Part shown: one piece after another, positions 8,267 to 17,578 of the stretch
Layout: each line of letters opens with the position of its first letter
How positions within the stretch are numbered: the first letter of the stretch is position 1
Virus record (IMG/VR): IMGVR_UViG_3300042988_000109
Location: 1-44,501 of that record
From: a virus
DNA length: 44,501 nt
Direction: 5' to 3' (one strand)
The notes under the pieces: generated by a model
The model's database searches: none
Told to the model about the DNA's origin: nothing
The model's input: the letters and a program-made list of their open reading frames with translations, nothing else
Program-made: the position numbers and the translations under genes

Positions 8267-8926
8267 ATGACTAACAAAATATTGGGAATATCCGGCTTTA
8301 TTGGTGGAGGCAAAGATACAGTTGCCAACTATCTAACAACCACTCATCAATTCAAAAAACTAAGTTTTGCTGCACCACTCAAAGATGCAGTCGCCGCAGT
8401 CTTTAACTGGGAAAGAGAATTGCTTGAAGGCTCCACAAAAAGCAGCCGTGAATGGCGAGAGAGAGTTGACCCATGGTGGAGCGAACGATTAGGCATCCCA
8501 GACTTAACTCCAAGATACATCCTACAACAGTGGGGTACCGATGTCCTCCGCGGACACTTTCACAATGATATTTGGGTAGCTTCTATTGAGAATCAACTCA
8601 GACAAGCTACAGACAACATCGTAATCAGTGACGTGCGTTTCCCAAATGAAGTAGAAGCCATCAGACGCTGTGGTGGACAAGTAATTAGAGTAACTCGTGG
8701 CCCAGACCCAGAATGGTACGAAGCTGCCTACAGTTACAATCAAGGTCAACGTGCTAATCTTGCCTGGGCCACCAGCAAACGCAAACTAGATTCCCTTAAT
8801 ATTCATCCTAGTGAATACAGTTTAGTTGGAACACAATTCGACCATCAACTAGACAACAACCACGCAATCGATGCGCTATATCACAACATAGATGGGCTGT
8901 TAAACAGAATGGACGCCAACAAATAA
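8267..8926 (+). CDS. Deoxynucleoside monophosphate kinase (T4 gp1-like)
   Basis: A protein of 219 residues with P-loop GFIGGGKDT (10-18) and the ISDVRFPNEVEAI motif diagnostic of the phage dNMP kinase family (T4 gene 1). It phosphorylates dNMPs, in T4 including hydroxymethyl-dCMP, to dNDPs for phage DNA synthesis. An enzyme able to accept modified monophosphates would fit the TET-associated glycosyltransferase at 38293. A GTG at 8261 is in frame, but ATG 8267 is chosen because remembered homologues start at xxKILGISG and because the -10 box would put the transcript start at about 8266-8267. It is flanked by a sigma70-type promoter and a terminator, so it is a monocistronic early gene inside a late region. 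Confidence 0.9.
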   Translation: MTNKILGISGFIGGGKDTVANYLTTTHQFKKLSFAAPLKDAVAAVFNWERELLEGSTKSSREWRERVDPWWSERLGIPDLTPRYILQQWGTDVLRGHFHNDIWVASIENQLRQATDNIVISDVRFPNEVEAIRRCGGQVIRVTRGPDPEWYEAAYSYNQGQRANLAWATSKRKLDSLNIHPSEYSLVGTQFDHQLDNNHAIDALYHNIDGLLNRMDANK

Positions 8927-8929
8927 AAG

Positions 8930-8960
8930 ATAGGACACAGAAGTGTCCTATTTATCTTTC
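8930..8960 (+). terminator. Rho-independent terminator after dNMP kinase
   Basis: Stem ATAGGACAC (8930-8938), loop AGAA, GTGTCCTAT (8943-8951), followed by a T-rich TTATCTTT. It separates the early kinase from the late sheath gene. Confidence 0.75.
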
Positions 8961-9002
8961 CAAGTAAAAAATTCCAATAAGTCTATCTTTTTGTGCATTC
9001 TA

Positions 9003-9010
9003 GATAAATA
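9003..9010 (+). promoter_or_regulatory. Late promoter element before tail sheath
   Basis: GATAAATA 47 nt before the ATG. The leader carries a 5-bp hairpin (9018-9022 with 9029-9033) almost at the predicted 5' end and an AAGGAAG ribosome-binding site; such a 5' hairpin may stabilise a highly expressed mRNA. Confidence 0.68.
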
Positions 9011-9057
9011 TTGATAACGAGAATGGTATCTCGCATCACTAAAAGGAAGACAATATT

Positions 9058-12000
9058 ATGGCATTATCAAGCCCAGGAACCGAAATTACAATTGTGGACG
9101 AGTCTCAGTACTTGCCAGCTGCACCTAACTCAATCCCTCTAGTTGTTATTGCAACTGCTCAGAACAAGATTAACGCTAGTGGCACCGGTGTAGCAACTGC
9201 TACTACTAAGGCTAATGCCGGTAAACTCTATCAAGTAACAAGTCAACGTGACTTAATTACCTACTACGGTAACCCATTCTTCTATAAGACTACAAGTGGT
9301 ACTTCGATTCAAGGTTACGAATTAAACGAATACGGTCTCTTGGCTGCTTACAGTGCTCTTGGTAGTACTAATTTGGTGTATGCTATTCGTGCTGATATTG
9401 ACTTGGCAGCGTTAGTTGGTAAGACTAGCCGTCCAAGTAGCGCTCCTGATAACGGTAGCTGGTGGTTAGATACTAGTACAAGTACATGGGGTATCTATGA
9501 ATTTAACGCTAGTACAGGTACATTCACATCGAAGACTCCACTAGTTCTAACTGGTACTGACTTAGTACCTGGTACGAGTTTTCCTTCTGATTCACTAGGC
9601 AGTGTTGGTGATTACGCGGTTGCTCTAAACAGTTCTGATTCTACTACGGCTATAAACTTCGACAAAGCTCCAGATACGAACAGTACATACTTCAAGAAAG
9701 TAAAGCCATTAACGACTGGCGCTGTGGCTACTTGGGTAGCTGTTGGTAGCCCAGAATGGCAAGGCGCTGTTCCTACAATCACAACTAGTAACACTGAGAT
9801 TACCGCTTCAACAGCTGGTAAAGTAATCGTTACGATGAACACAACCACAGCATCATTCACTGGTGTTATCAATAACGGTAGCGATCCTGCTGCTGCTGGT
9901 AATATCTTGACTGTTACTAGCGGTACTGCTCCAGCCGTCGATCAGTTGGTAGTTGGTAGTGGCGTCCTTGCCGGTACTTATATCGTTAGTGGTAGTGGCA
10001 CATCATTTGTTGTGAGCAAGTCACAACTAGTCGGTAGTAAGGTTGCTGAAGTCACTGGTAGTATTGCCGGCACGACTCTAACAGTAACTGCTGTTGCTAG
10101 CGGCTCATTAGGCGTAGGCACATTATTAATTGGAAGTCACAATGTTCCGGTAACGGCAGCAGGTAACTTAGTATCTGGTGAAACATACACAATCACTACG
10201 GTTGGTAATGCTGATTGGGTAGCAGCAGGAGCAACGGAATCTGCCACTATCTCTGCTGGTAAGATCATCGGTGCTGAATTGGAAGTCAGTGATATCACCA
10301 TTTCTGCTGGTAAACTAGCTGTTGGCGCCGCGTTAACTGGCATCACCGGCGTAACGGCTGGTTCATACATCACGGCACAAACTCACAAGTATGTTACACG
10401 ATATACAGCATCTGCTGTCGCGACCGGCAGTATCACACTGTCGAATATCGCTGGTCTAGAAATAGGAATGTCCGTGCGTGGCGAAGGTATTACAACAGCT
10501 GCAACTATTAGTGCGATTGATTCTACTAACAAGGTAATCACGCTGAGCCAAAGTGGTGCTATCACTACTGCATCGGTATACAACTTCTATTCGGCTACAA
10601 GTGCTGTTGATGGCGATAAAGGTTTATATCGTACATCTATCTCTCAGGCTAGCGAAGTTTCCATTACTGCCGGTAAAGTGCAGCCATTGTTGGGCACAAC
10701 AGGCGCAACATTCACTGCGAACGCAGCGGCAGCGGCATTATCTACATTGGGAACTGGTGCTGTAACTCAGAGCATCAAGGCTGGCACATACATCAGTGGG
10801 GTGCTCACTACTGGCGCAACTAGTACATACACTGTGACTAATACACAAAATGTCACTTCATTGACTATATCTGGATATAGCTCTCCATTGACTAGCCAAG
10901 CCGGTAAATCCATCACAATGTCTTCCGGCGAGGCAGCAACAAAGGTGGCAACAGAAATTGGAACTGCTAACCTACCATTTGTAAGTACTGGTACAGACAG
11001 TGGTAAGTCAGTTATCTACGCTACTAAAGACGGTGCAGTATTAAATGTCGGTGGCGATGCTGTTACTCTAGCTGCTCTTGGTCTAGAGGCAGATGCATAC
11101 TATTCACCAACTTGCTATTTCGGTACAAACGCCAATCAACCTAAGTGGCGCACAACTGATACTGAGTCTCGTCCAACTGGTTCAGTATGGGTCAAGACAA
11201 ACGCAAGTAATGGCGGTCTAAGTCTAGCTGTTAGTCAGTACAGTAGTGCTAGTGCTGCTTATATCAATAAGACAGTTACTATCGACAAAAGTGACTGGTC
11301 AGTAAACAACGAACTAGACAGCACTGGTGGTAAAGCTATCCCTGTTAATACAGTATACGCTCAAGTCAGTTTCGACCAATCTGCTCCAGTACAGTTGTAC
11401 TATCGCGCTGCTAGTGGTGCTAGTGTATTCACTGGTAATTCTACATCGATGACGTTCACTACTGGTGACACATTCAACGTACAAGTTAGTGAGCCTGGCT
11501 CATCAGCGCTATCTTCTACTATATACCCAGTTACTATCGCGGTTGACCCTGCGAACACTGCCGGTGTACAGGCAAAGAATTTCACATACTCATGGGCGAC
11601 TGCTAATATTCCATATACAACAGCCACTGTTGATAGTGTGACTGGCGCCATTGTATTGACTCATACTGAGGGCGGCGTTATCGTCTTAGACGACACTAGT
11701 ATCCTATCTACTAGTGCCCTAGAATCTGCCGGATTCGGCATCGGTGACATTTATAGTCTGGCTAACTCAACTGGCGTCTTGGGTGCTAAGTATGGTCCTT
11801 ATAAGACTGTAACTAAGGCGTTTAGTAATACTACTTTCGAATTAACAGTCAGTGTTACATACACTGGCACTAAAGTCGATTCCGTCTCTATTAATAACGA
11901 CGGTACTACCAATGGTACTGGAACATACACAGTCACTGATGGTACAAGCTCAATTGTTGTTAAATTAAATAGTGCGACATCTGCATCATGGGTATCAGGA

Positions 12001-13692
12001 TTCCCAACGCCTCAATATACAGTTCAACTAAGTAACTGGGAACCGTTCGAGTACATCAGTGACACTACTGCTCCAGTTAATAACCCAGTAACTGGCACAC
12101 CATGGTACTATTCTACTATCAGTCAAGTTGACTTGATGGTCAACGTAGGCAGCACTTGGAAGGGTATTCAGAATGCTCTATACGACGACAGTGGCACAGC
12201 ATATGCTACAAGTTCAGGCGCATCTGGTACTAACTCAACTGGTATCATCATCGCTGCTACTGAACCAGAAGCCCAAACTAATGGTTCACAACTACAGTAC
12301 GGTGATCTATGGTTAGACACTGGTGACTTAGAGAACTACCCAGTAATCTATCGCTGGAGAAAAGATGCCACTACTGGTGTTAAGTCATGGACTCTAATCG
12401 ACAACACCGACCAAACTACAGAAGACGGTATTCTATTCGCAGACGCTCGTTGGGGCGCAGATGGTTCAGTTGACCCAGTCAATGATTCTATGCCTACTAT
12501 CACTAGTATGCTAACATCTGACTACGTTGACTTAGACGCACCAGATCCAACTGCTTACCCACAAGGTATGATCTTGTTCAACACTCGTCGTTCAGGTTAT
12601 AACGTTAAGAAGTTCGTTACTAAGCATTTCACAACTGCTAACTATCCTGATGCTTCCGGCACTGTTGGTACAAAAGGAGCTCTACCAGCCAAGGAATACA
12701 CCTGGGTATCAGCTTCCGGCCTCAAGACTGATGGCTCACCATACATGGGTCGTAAAGCTCAACGTGCTATGGTAGTTGCCGCTATGAAAGCAACCCTAGA
12801 CAATAGTTCAGAGTTGCGTGACGAAGAAACTAAGTTTAACTTAATCACTGCACCTGGTTACCCAGAGTTACAGCCTAACATGGTAAGTCTAAACAATGAC
12901 CGTAATCAAACTGCTTACATCATTGGCGACACACCACTCCGCTTAGCTGACGATGCTAATGCTATCACAGCATGGGCAACAAACGCTAAAGGCGCAACTG
13001 GTACTGGTGAAGACGGTTTTGTCACACGTAACACTTATCTAGGTGTGTACTACCCAAGTGGCATCACTACTGACCTAACCGGTGCAGACGTAGTTGTTCC
13101 AGCATCTCACATGATGTTGCGCACTATGATCTACAACGACACAGTTGCTTACCCATGGTTCGCTCCAGCTGGTATGCGCCGCGGTGTGATTGACAACGCT
13201 TCTAACATCGGTTATATCGACGCTGCTAGTGGTGAATTCAAGACTACCAAGAACCGTGTTGCTCTCCGTGATATTGAATATACAAACATGATTAACCCAA
13301 TCGCGTTCTTCAATAACATTGGTCTACTCAACTACGGTAACAAGAACAGTTTTGACAGTCAAAGTGCTCTAGACAGAACTAACGTTGCTCGTTTAATCTG
13401 TTATATCCGTGATCGCCTACAAGTTGCGGTTCGTCCGTTCATCTTTGAACCTAACGATACCAACACTCGTAGCCAGATTAAAGCTGTTATCAACACGCTA
13501 TTCGCTGACATTCAAACTAAGCGCGGAATTTATGACTACCTGGTTGTCTGTGATGAGAGTAACAACACTCCAGCGCGTATTGACCGTAACGAACTCTGGC
13601 TAGATATTGCGATTGAACCGGCAAAAGCTGTTGAATTCGTTTACGTACCAGTACGAATTTTGAATACGGGCGAGATTAAAGCTGGCGCATAA
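9058..13692 (+). CDS. Tail sheath protein, gp18-like, greatly enlarged
   Basis: A protein of 1544 residues. The N-terminus (MALSSPGTEITIVDES, then NSIPLVVIATAQNK and a YELNEYGLLAAYSALG stretch, to about 130) and the C-terminal ~420 residues (from about 1123; GMILFNTRRSGYNVKKF, an INPIAFFNNIGLLNYG segment, RIDRNELWLDIAIEPAKAVE and a final PVRILNTGEI) are typical phage sheath. T4 gp18 is 659 residues. The central ~980 residues are Gly/Ser/Thr-rich beta modules, including several copies of a recurring phage decoration motif (GNILTVTSG...AGTYIVSG..FVVSKSQ and LVSGETYTITTVGNADW). As the contractile sheath forms the outside of the tail, this insert should coat it in protruding domains. It is bounded by a late promoter and a strong terminator. 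Confidence 0.92.
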   Translation: MALSSPGTEITIVDESQYLPAAPNSIPLVVIATAQNKINASGTGVATATTKANAGKLYQVTSQRDLITYYGNPFFYKTTSGTSIQGYELNEYGLLAAYSALGSTNLVYAIRADIDLAALVGKTSRPSSAPDNGSWWLDTSTSTWGIYEFNASTGTFTSKTPLVLTGTDLVPGTSFPSDSLGSVGDYAVALNSSDSTTAINFDKAPDTNSTYFKKVKPLTTGAVATWVAVGSPEWQGAVPTITTSNTEITASTAGKVIVTMNTTTASFTGVINNGSDPAAAGNILTVTSGTAPAVDQLVVGSGVLAGTYIVSGSGTSFVVSKSQLVGSKVAEVTGSIAGTTLTVTAVASGSLGVGTLLIGSHNVPVTAAGNLVSGETYTITTVGNADWVAAGATESATISAGKIIGAELEVSDITISAGKLAVGAALTGITGVTAGSYITAQTHKYVTRYTASAVATGSITLSNIAGLEIGMSVRGEGITTAATISAIDSTNKVITLSQSGAITTASVYNFYSATSAVDGDKGLYRTSISQASEVSITAGKVQPLLGTTGATFTANAAAAALSTLGTGAVTQSIKAGTYISGVLTTGATSTYTVTNTQNVTSLTISGYSSPLTSQAGKSITMSSGEAATKVATEIGTANLPFVSTGTDSGKSVIYATKDGAVLNVGGDAVTLAALGLEADAYYSPTCYFGTNANQPKWRTTDTESRPTGSVWVKTNASNGGLSLAVSQYSSASAAYINKTVTIDKSDWSVNNELDSTGGKAIPVNTVYAQVSFDQSAPVQLYYRAASGASVFTGNSTSMTFTTGDTFNVQVSEPGSSALSSTIYPVTIAVDPANTAGVQAKNFTYSWATANIPYTTATVDSVTGAIVLTHTEGGVIVLDDTSILSTSALESAGFGIGDIYSLANSTGVLGAKYGPYKTVTKAFSNTTFELTVSVTYTGTKVDSVSINNDGTTNGTGTYTVTDGTSSIVVKLNSATSASWVSGFPTPQYTVQLSNWEPFEYISDTTAPVNNPVTGTPWYYSTISQVDLMVNVGSTWKGIQNALYDDSGTAYATSSGASGTNSTGIIIAATEPEAQTNGSQLQYGDLWLDTGDLENYPVIYRWRKDATTGVKSWTLIDNTDQTTEDGILFADARWGADGSVDPVNDSMPTITSMLTSDYVDLDAPDPTAYPQGMILFNTRRSGYNVKKFVTKHFTTANYPDASGTVGTKGALPAKEYTWVSASGLKTDGSPYMGRKAQRAMVVAAMKATLDNSSELRDEETKFNLITAPGYPELQPNMVSLNNDRNQTAYIIGDTPLRLADDANAITAWATNAKGATGTGEDGFVTRNTYLGVYYPSGITTDLTGADVVVPASHMMLRTMIYNDTVAYPWFAPAGMRRGVIDNASNIGYIDAASGEFKTTKNRVALRDIEYTNMINPIAFFNNIGLLNYGNKNSFDSQSALDRTNVARLICYIRDRLQVAVRPFIFEPNDTNTRSQIKAVINTLFADIQTKRGIYDYLVVCDESNNTPARIDRNELWLDIAIEPAKAVEFVYVPVRILNTGEIKAGA

Positions 13693-13712
13693 TTCATACT
13701 TTAGTATGCAAA

Positions 13713-13740
13713 ACAAAAGGGACTACACGGTCCCTTTTGT
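13713..13740 (+). terminator. Rho-independent terminator after tail sheath
   Basis: An 11-bp stem, ACAAAAGGGAC (13713-13723) with GTCCCTTTTGT (13730-13740), and a 6-nt loop. A smaller CATACT/AGTATG hairpin (13695-13708) precedes it. Confidence 0.72.
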
Positions 13741-13802
13741 CATTCTGAACCACATGGTCCACCACATAAATGTCAACCGCCTCTCCAATTTAGTTCCAAA
13801 AA

Positions 13803-13810
13803 GATAAATA
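13803..13810 (+). promoter_or_regulatory. Late promoter element before tail tube
   Basis: GATAAATA 31 nt upstream of the tube ATG, with TAGGAGAAT as ribosome-binding site. Confidence 0.68.
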
Positions 13811-13841
13811 CTACAGAGAATCTATTAATAGGAGAATTATA

Positions 13842-14471
13842 ATGGCTCTAAGTTCAACATTGGCTAAAATGAGAGTTGCCGGCGCCGACCAAGGCGATAC
13901 TGGTGGCGTTCTAATGCCTAAACTACAGTACCGCTTCCGTGTGCTATTCGACGCTTTTGGCGGCGAACCAAAGTCAATGGAATTGACAAAGCAAGTAATC
14001 GACGTGTCTCGTCCATCAGTCAACTTTGGCGAAATCCCAATTGAGATGTACAACAGTCGTGTATACTTAGCTGGTAAACCTACATGGGAAGCAGTATCAC
14101 TCAATATTCGTGATGACGCTACTGGCGCTATCGCTGCTCTAGTTGGTAAACAATTGCAACGTCAGTTTGACTTCCAAGAACAAGCATCTGCCGCAGCTGG
14201 CGGTGACTATAAGTTCACTACACGTGTTCAAATTCTTGACGGTGGTAACTCTTCTGGTACAGTTGGTGTTCTTGAAGAATTCCAATTACTAGGTTGCTAT
14301 CTAGTAAGTGCAAACTACAATACCTTGAACTATGCCACAAACGAAGCTGTGACAATCGCTTTATCAATTCGCTTTGATAACGCTATTCAAACTAGTACTG
14401 ACAACGGCGCTACTGCTACTGGTATCGGTCAGACAATCGGCCGCACAGTTGGTACAGCAGTTACTGGTTAA
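13842..14471 (+). CDS. Tail tube protein, gp19-like
   Basis: A protein of 209 residues, near the usual length of tail tube subunits (T4 gp19 is 163). It shows the tube beta-barrel pattern: LQYRFRVLFDAFG (27-39), then TKQVIDVSRPSVNFGEIPIE (the conserved loop after the first strands), YLAGKPTWEAVSLNIRD, and a C-terminal EFQLLGCYLVSANYNTLNY followed by ALSIRFDNAI. It polymerises into hexameric rings through which DNA passes. It directly follows the sheath gene, the normal T4-like order, but has a separate late promoter after the sheath terminator, allowing independent dosage. Confidence 0.92.
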   Translation: MALSSTLAKMRVAGADQGDTGGVLMPKLQYRFRVLFDAFGGEPKSMELTKQVIDVSRPSVNFGEIPIEMYNSRVYLAGKPTWEAVSLNIRDDATGAIAALVGKQLQRQFDFQEQASAAAGGDYKFTTRVQILDGGNSSGTVGVLEEFQLLGCYLVSANYNTLNYATNEAVTIALSIRFDNAIQTSTDNGATATGIGQTIGRTVGTAVTG

Positions 14472-14481
14472 TAGTCAGTAA

Positions 14482-15612
14482 ATGGCTGGATTCTTTCAAG
14501 AGGTAATTAAGGGTGCCGGAGAAGGCTTCTTCGGCAATCCTATGCTGCGTGACGCTCAACACGCAAGCAAAACATTCAGAACGAATGGGTATGGTAACGC
14601 ACCAAAACTCAAGTTCTTATTCCATGTTTACTTCGAGATTAATGATTCGATGATTAGCTCTAACGCAGGAGCGTTCCCTGAAAAATCCCTGCCTGGTTTG
14701 CTGGTAAAAAACATCACTCTTCCTAAATATACAATGACACTAGCTGAGATGAATCAGTATAATCGTCCAAAGTATGTTCAGACTAAAATCAAGTATGATC
14801 CAGTTCAAATTGCGTTCCATGACGACAATCTAGGCGCAGTTAAAAAGATTTGGCATAACTACTTCTCTTACTACTATAACGACAGTAGTACCGCCTCAAA
14901 GAATCCCACATCGATTGCTACATCAAATACATATGATGCCAGTATATCGAATCAGAATTGGGGTTATCAAGGTGAGCCACCAACATCTTCGTTGGCAGCA
15001 TCAGTTGGTAAACCAAAACCGTCATTCTTTAAATCAATTAAGATTTATGGGTTTAATCAGCACAGCTTTAGCTTATATACACTGGTTAATCCTGTAATTG
15101 AGCGCTTTGAGCACGACACTTATGACTACTCACAAGCAACTGGCATCATGGAAAATCGGATGACTGTTCGCTATGAGACTGTTACTTATAGTGAAGGCGC
15201 GCTTAATGGTGAGTCACCTGATTCCGTGGTACAAGGATTCGGCAAGCAAGAGTACTATGACAGAACCCTATCGCCAATCTCTCGCCCTGGTAGTAATCGC
15301 ACAATCATGGGCCCTGGTGGCTTATATGATGCTGGACAAGGCATTCTTGCTGATCTCGATAAGCAACCACCAGACTTACTTGGCGCAATTCAAAAAGCTG
15401 GTACTGCTTATAAGACATTCAAAAGTCAGGATCTTAAAGCTATGGCAAAAGCAGAATTGTTAGGCGCTGCTAAGCAAGCCGCGGCTTCAATTGATGGCGC
15501 TGCTGTTCGCGCAACATTCAATAACTTCTTCTCATTCAAGAGTGCGCCTGCTGACGCCTCTACTCCTACTACTCCAGACGCGGTATCAACTGATAGTAAT
15601 CCTACGAGTTAA
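14482..15612 (+). CDS. Tail-tube-fold baseplate protein (gp48/gp54-like)
   Basis: A protein of 376 residues with a tube-like N-terminal half: LKFLFHVYFEINDS (about 43-56), then SLPGLLVKNITLPKYTM, EMNQYNRPKYVQTKIKYDPV (the same strand-loop arrangement as gp19), an IWHNYFSYYYND helix and FFKSIKIYGFNQHSFSLYTL. T4 baseplate proteins gp48 and gp54, which cap the baseplate and start the tube, share the tube fold and are about this size. The last ~100 residues are Ala/Lys-rich and helical. The gene follows gp19 with 10 bases between and no promoter of its own. Which of gp48 or gp54 it corresponds to cannot be settled by eye. Confidence 0.68.
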   Translation: MAGFFQEVIKGAGEGFFGNPMLRDAQHASKTFRTNGYGNAPKLKFLFHVYFEINDSMISSNAGAFPEKSLPGLLVKNITLPKYTMTLAEMNQYNRPKYVQTKIKYDPVQIAFHDDNLGAVKKIWHNYFSYYYNDSSTASKNPTSIATSNTYDASISNQNWGYQGEPPTSSLAASVGKPKPSFFKSIKIYGFNQHSFSLYTLVNPVIERFEHDTYDYSQATGIMENRMTVRYETVTYSEGALNGESPDSVVQGFGKQEYYDRTLSPISRPGSNRTIMGPGGLYDAGQGILADLDKQPPDLLGAIQKAGTAYKTFKSQDLKAMAKAELLGAAKQAAASIDGAAVRATFNNFFSFKSAPADASTPTTPDAVSTDSNPTS

Positions 15613-15616
15613 TCGT

Positions 15617-15624
15617 ACTAAATA
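15617..15624 (+). promoter_or_regulatory. Late promoter element
   Basis: ACTAAATA, 18 nt before the GTG start at 15643, with a TGGAGAAC ribosome-binding site in between. Confidence 0.5.
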
Positions 15625-15642
15625 TACTATTGGAGAACAATA

Positions 15643-15969
15643 GTGTCAACAGTTAACATAGTAGAAAAAACATACGGTAATACCATATCAGTCCCAGCTG
15701 ACCGATATGAATTGGTGCTGTCATTCTTTAGTCAGTACTTAACATCAGAGACCACCGCTAAAGCATTCGCAGAGAATTTATTCTTGATTAGTCAAGTATC
15801 TGGTATTGATGTGCTTGAATTACTGGACAGTTTTGTTGATGGTGATGCAATCTCTATGACTGCTACTATGGCATTCTTTATGAATTCATTTAGTGATAAG
15901 ACTATCATGTATGGTGTTGGAGCAATCATTCAACCTAATCATAAAGTGGCACGGAATATCGTACAGTAA
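15643..15969 (+). CDS. Conserved small phage protein, probable assembly or virion role
   Basis: A protein of 108 residues starting with GTG, supported by a well-placed TGGAG site. It is mostly helical (about 22-90: YELVLSFFSQYL, FAENLFLISQVSGIDVLELL) and ends with YGVGAIIQPNHKVARNIV. I recall similar small proteins upstream of gp4-like genes in aquatic T4-like phages; the function is unknown. Position between tube-type and head-completion genes, with its own late element, points to a structural or assembly-chaperone role. Its stop overlaps the gp4 start by one base (TAATG). Confidence 0.72.
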   Translation: MSTVNIVEKTYGNTISVPADRYELVLSFFSQYLTSETTAKAFAENLFLISQVSGIDVLELLDSFVDGDAISMTATMAFFMNSFSDKTIMYGVGAIIQPNHKVARNIVQ

Positions 15970-16403
15970 TGGCTAAGTTTGCGCAGGGAATTTATACTCC
16001 TAAGAATCCAGAGAAGTACGTAGGTGTTGGTAAAATCCGATATCGTTCAGGATGGGAGCTGACCTTCTGCGCGTTTTGTGACAATAACGACAGTGTCCTA
16101 CAGTGGGCTAGTGAGTGTGTGCGTATACCATATAGGAATCCACTTACCAATAAACAAACAGTTTATGTTCCTGACTTTTTGGTCGTGTATGTAGATAAGA
16201 ATGGCGCGCAACACGCCGAATTGATTGAAATTAAACCACTTAAACAAACATCTCTACAGGAAGCAGGCCGCTCACGTTCGGCACAAGCTGCTGCTATTGT
16301 AAATGCTGCCAAGTGGGCTGCCGCACAAGCCTGGTGTAAACGAGCAGGTGTCCGATTCAGAGTCATAACTGAAAATGACATTTTTCGCAACGGTTCCAAA
16401 TAG
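15969..16403 (+). CDS. Head completion protein, gp4-like (nuclease fold)
   Basis: A protein of 144 residues matching T4 gp4 (gp50/gp4 head completion). It carries the TnsA/PD-(D/E)xK-type pattern: YRSGWELTFCAFCD with E30, VYVPDFLVVYV with D69 at the PDF motif, and ELIEIKP with E87 and K89. In T4 it acts after DNA packaging to make the head competent for tail joining; the nuclease-like core may trim the packaged end. The length is close to T4 gp4 (about 150). It is translationally coupled to the preceding gene. Confidence 0.86.
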   Translation: MAKFAQGIYTPKNPEKYVGVGKIRYRSGWELTFCAFCDNNDSVLQWASECVRIPYRNPLTNKQTVYVPDFLVVYVDKNGAQHAELIEIKPLKQTSLQEAGRSRSAQAAAIVNAAKWAAAQAWCKRAGVRFRVITENDIFRNGSK

Positions 16404-16404
16404 C

Positions 16405-16412
16405 GCTAAATA
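16405..16412 (+). promoter_or_regulatory. Late promoter element, 4 nt from ATG
   Basis: GCTAAATA then GACC then ATG of the gp16-like gene. It overlaps the gp4 stop region. The spacing predicts a leaderless transcript. Confidence 0.58.
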
Positions 16413-16416
16413 GACC

Positions 16417-16941
16417 ATGACAAAAAAATTAAGCGAATTATTCAATCTGACGGACACGAATGAAGAGATATCAGATGAAACAGTGCTTCCAGATGAACAG
16501 GAAGCGATTCCAGCAGGTTTTATCACGGAGACAATGCTAGACGACATCGACAAGATTGAAACGGCCCTGCCTGCGGTAAAGGGCTTAGAAGCATCCGATA
16601 AGGAAATGGACGAATTAGCTGCCAAGGCCCAAGTTGCGTTTGACAATTTGATCGACCTCGGATTTCAAGTCGATTCGCGCTTTGCCAGTGAGATATTCAA
16701 TAGCGCATCGTCAATGCTGGGACATGCCATAACCGCCAAAGTTGCCAAAACTAACAAAAAGCTCAAAATGATTCAGTTACAGCTGCAAAAAGCTGAATTG
16801 GATCGCAAATTGGCAGCTGCCGCAGCAAAAGGTGAAGCCGCTACTGATACTACACCGTTAGGCCAAGGGCAAGTGCTTGATCGTACGGAGCTTATTAAGC
16901 AAATTATGGCTCAGTCAAAATCTGCTTCCACTGATAAATAA
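16417..16941 (+). CDS. Terminase small subunit, gp16-like
   Basis: A protein of 174 residues (T4 gp16 is 164). It has an acidic N-terminus, then a long helical hairpin: AQVAFDNLIDLGFQVDSRFA, a SASSMLGHAITAKVAKTNKK segment, and QLQLQKAELDRKLAAAA (about 70-145), consistent with the gp16 coiled-coil core, and a flexible tail. gp16 forms rings that regulate the packaging motor gp17 and DNA recognition. It follows gp4 and is unusually separated from gp17 by more than 9 kb. A late element 4 nt before the ATG provides transcription. The N-terminus is Lys-rich and there is no classic ribosome-binding site. Confidence 0.72.
   Translation: MTKKLSELFNLTDTNEEISDETVLPDEQEAIPAGFITETMLDDIDKIETALPAVKGLEASDKEMDELAAKAQVAFDNLIDLGFQVDSRFASEIFNSASSMLGHAITAKVAKTNKKLKMIQLQLQKAELDRKLAAAAAKGEAATDTTPLGQGQVLDRTELIKQIMAQSKSASTDK
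16933..16940 (+). promoter_or_regulatory. Late promoter element
   Basis: GATAAATA overlapping the gp16 stop codon, 24 nt before the ATG at 16965. Confidence 0.58.
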
Positions 16942-16964
16942 GTAATATACACTGGAATTCAAAC

Positions 16965-17576
16965 ATGAAAACATTTAAGCGTTATTTAGCCGAGTCTGTA
17001 CGTTCTTACAAGTATAAGATCCGGATTGCTGGCGAACCACAAAAAAACTTCCTCGAGTTGTTCACATACAACTTAGCTAAATTTGACCCAGTACATATCA
17101 GTACACCAAAGTCAACACCAGTTCAGAGTAAGCCATTGAACTTCCCAGAATTAAAAGATCAAAGCGTTACCATGATCGATGTGGAATTCCGTTACCCGGC
17201 AACTGAGCAAATGATTAAGCAATTGGCTACTCTCCTACAGTATGATGAGAATCTAGTGCGCATGTTAGGTGCAGAGTATATGGACTCCCTAGAAGCAGAA
17301 GAGTCTATGTATGAAAATCAACCAAATCCACTCATTGGTGATGATACCCTAGAAGACAATGGCAAAGAAGCCTCCAAAGAATATGGTGATAGCTACTTAA
17401 CTCGAATCAGAGCCCAAGAAAAAGGCAAAGCTATCAAGCAGGAATTTGCTAAGAAGGAAGGCACCCAGTCCGCTGACCCATTTAACCCAAGCAAACTAAT
17501 CGATAAACAAAATCAATCTAGCCCTATGAGCAAGATTAAACGCCCAGCGTTACCAGCAACCGGAGCACGTAAGTAA
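16965..17576 (+). CDS. Conserved T4-like virion candidate with capsid-targeting-like N-terminus
   Basis: A protein of 203 residues. The N-terminus MKTFKRYLAES resembles the capsid-targeting sequence of T4 internal proteins (such as MKTYQEFIAEA, as I remember it), and YLAE fits the L-x-E site cut by the gp21 prohead protease. Next comes a compact domain (about 14-115: YKYKIRIAGEPQKNFLELF, FDPVHISTPKSTPVQSKPL, VTMIDVEFRYPATEQMIKQL) that I recall from other aquatic T4-like phages. The last ~70 residues are charged and disordered. Function unknown. It starts a three-gene run with short spacing (2-3 nt) ending at 20220. Confidence 0.75.
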   Translation: MKTFKRYLAESVRSYKYKIRIAGEPQKNFLELFTYNLAKFDPVHISTPKSTPVQSKPLNFPELKDQSVTMIDVEFRYPATEQMIKQLATLLQYDENLVRMLGAEYMDSLEAEESMYENQPNPLIGDDTLEDNGKEASKEYGDSYLTRIRAQEKGKAIKQEFAKKEGTQSADPFNPSKLIDKQNQSSPMSKIKRPALPATGARK

Positions 17577-17578
17577 TC

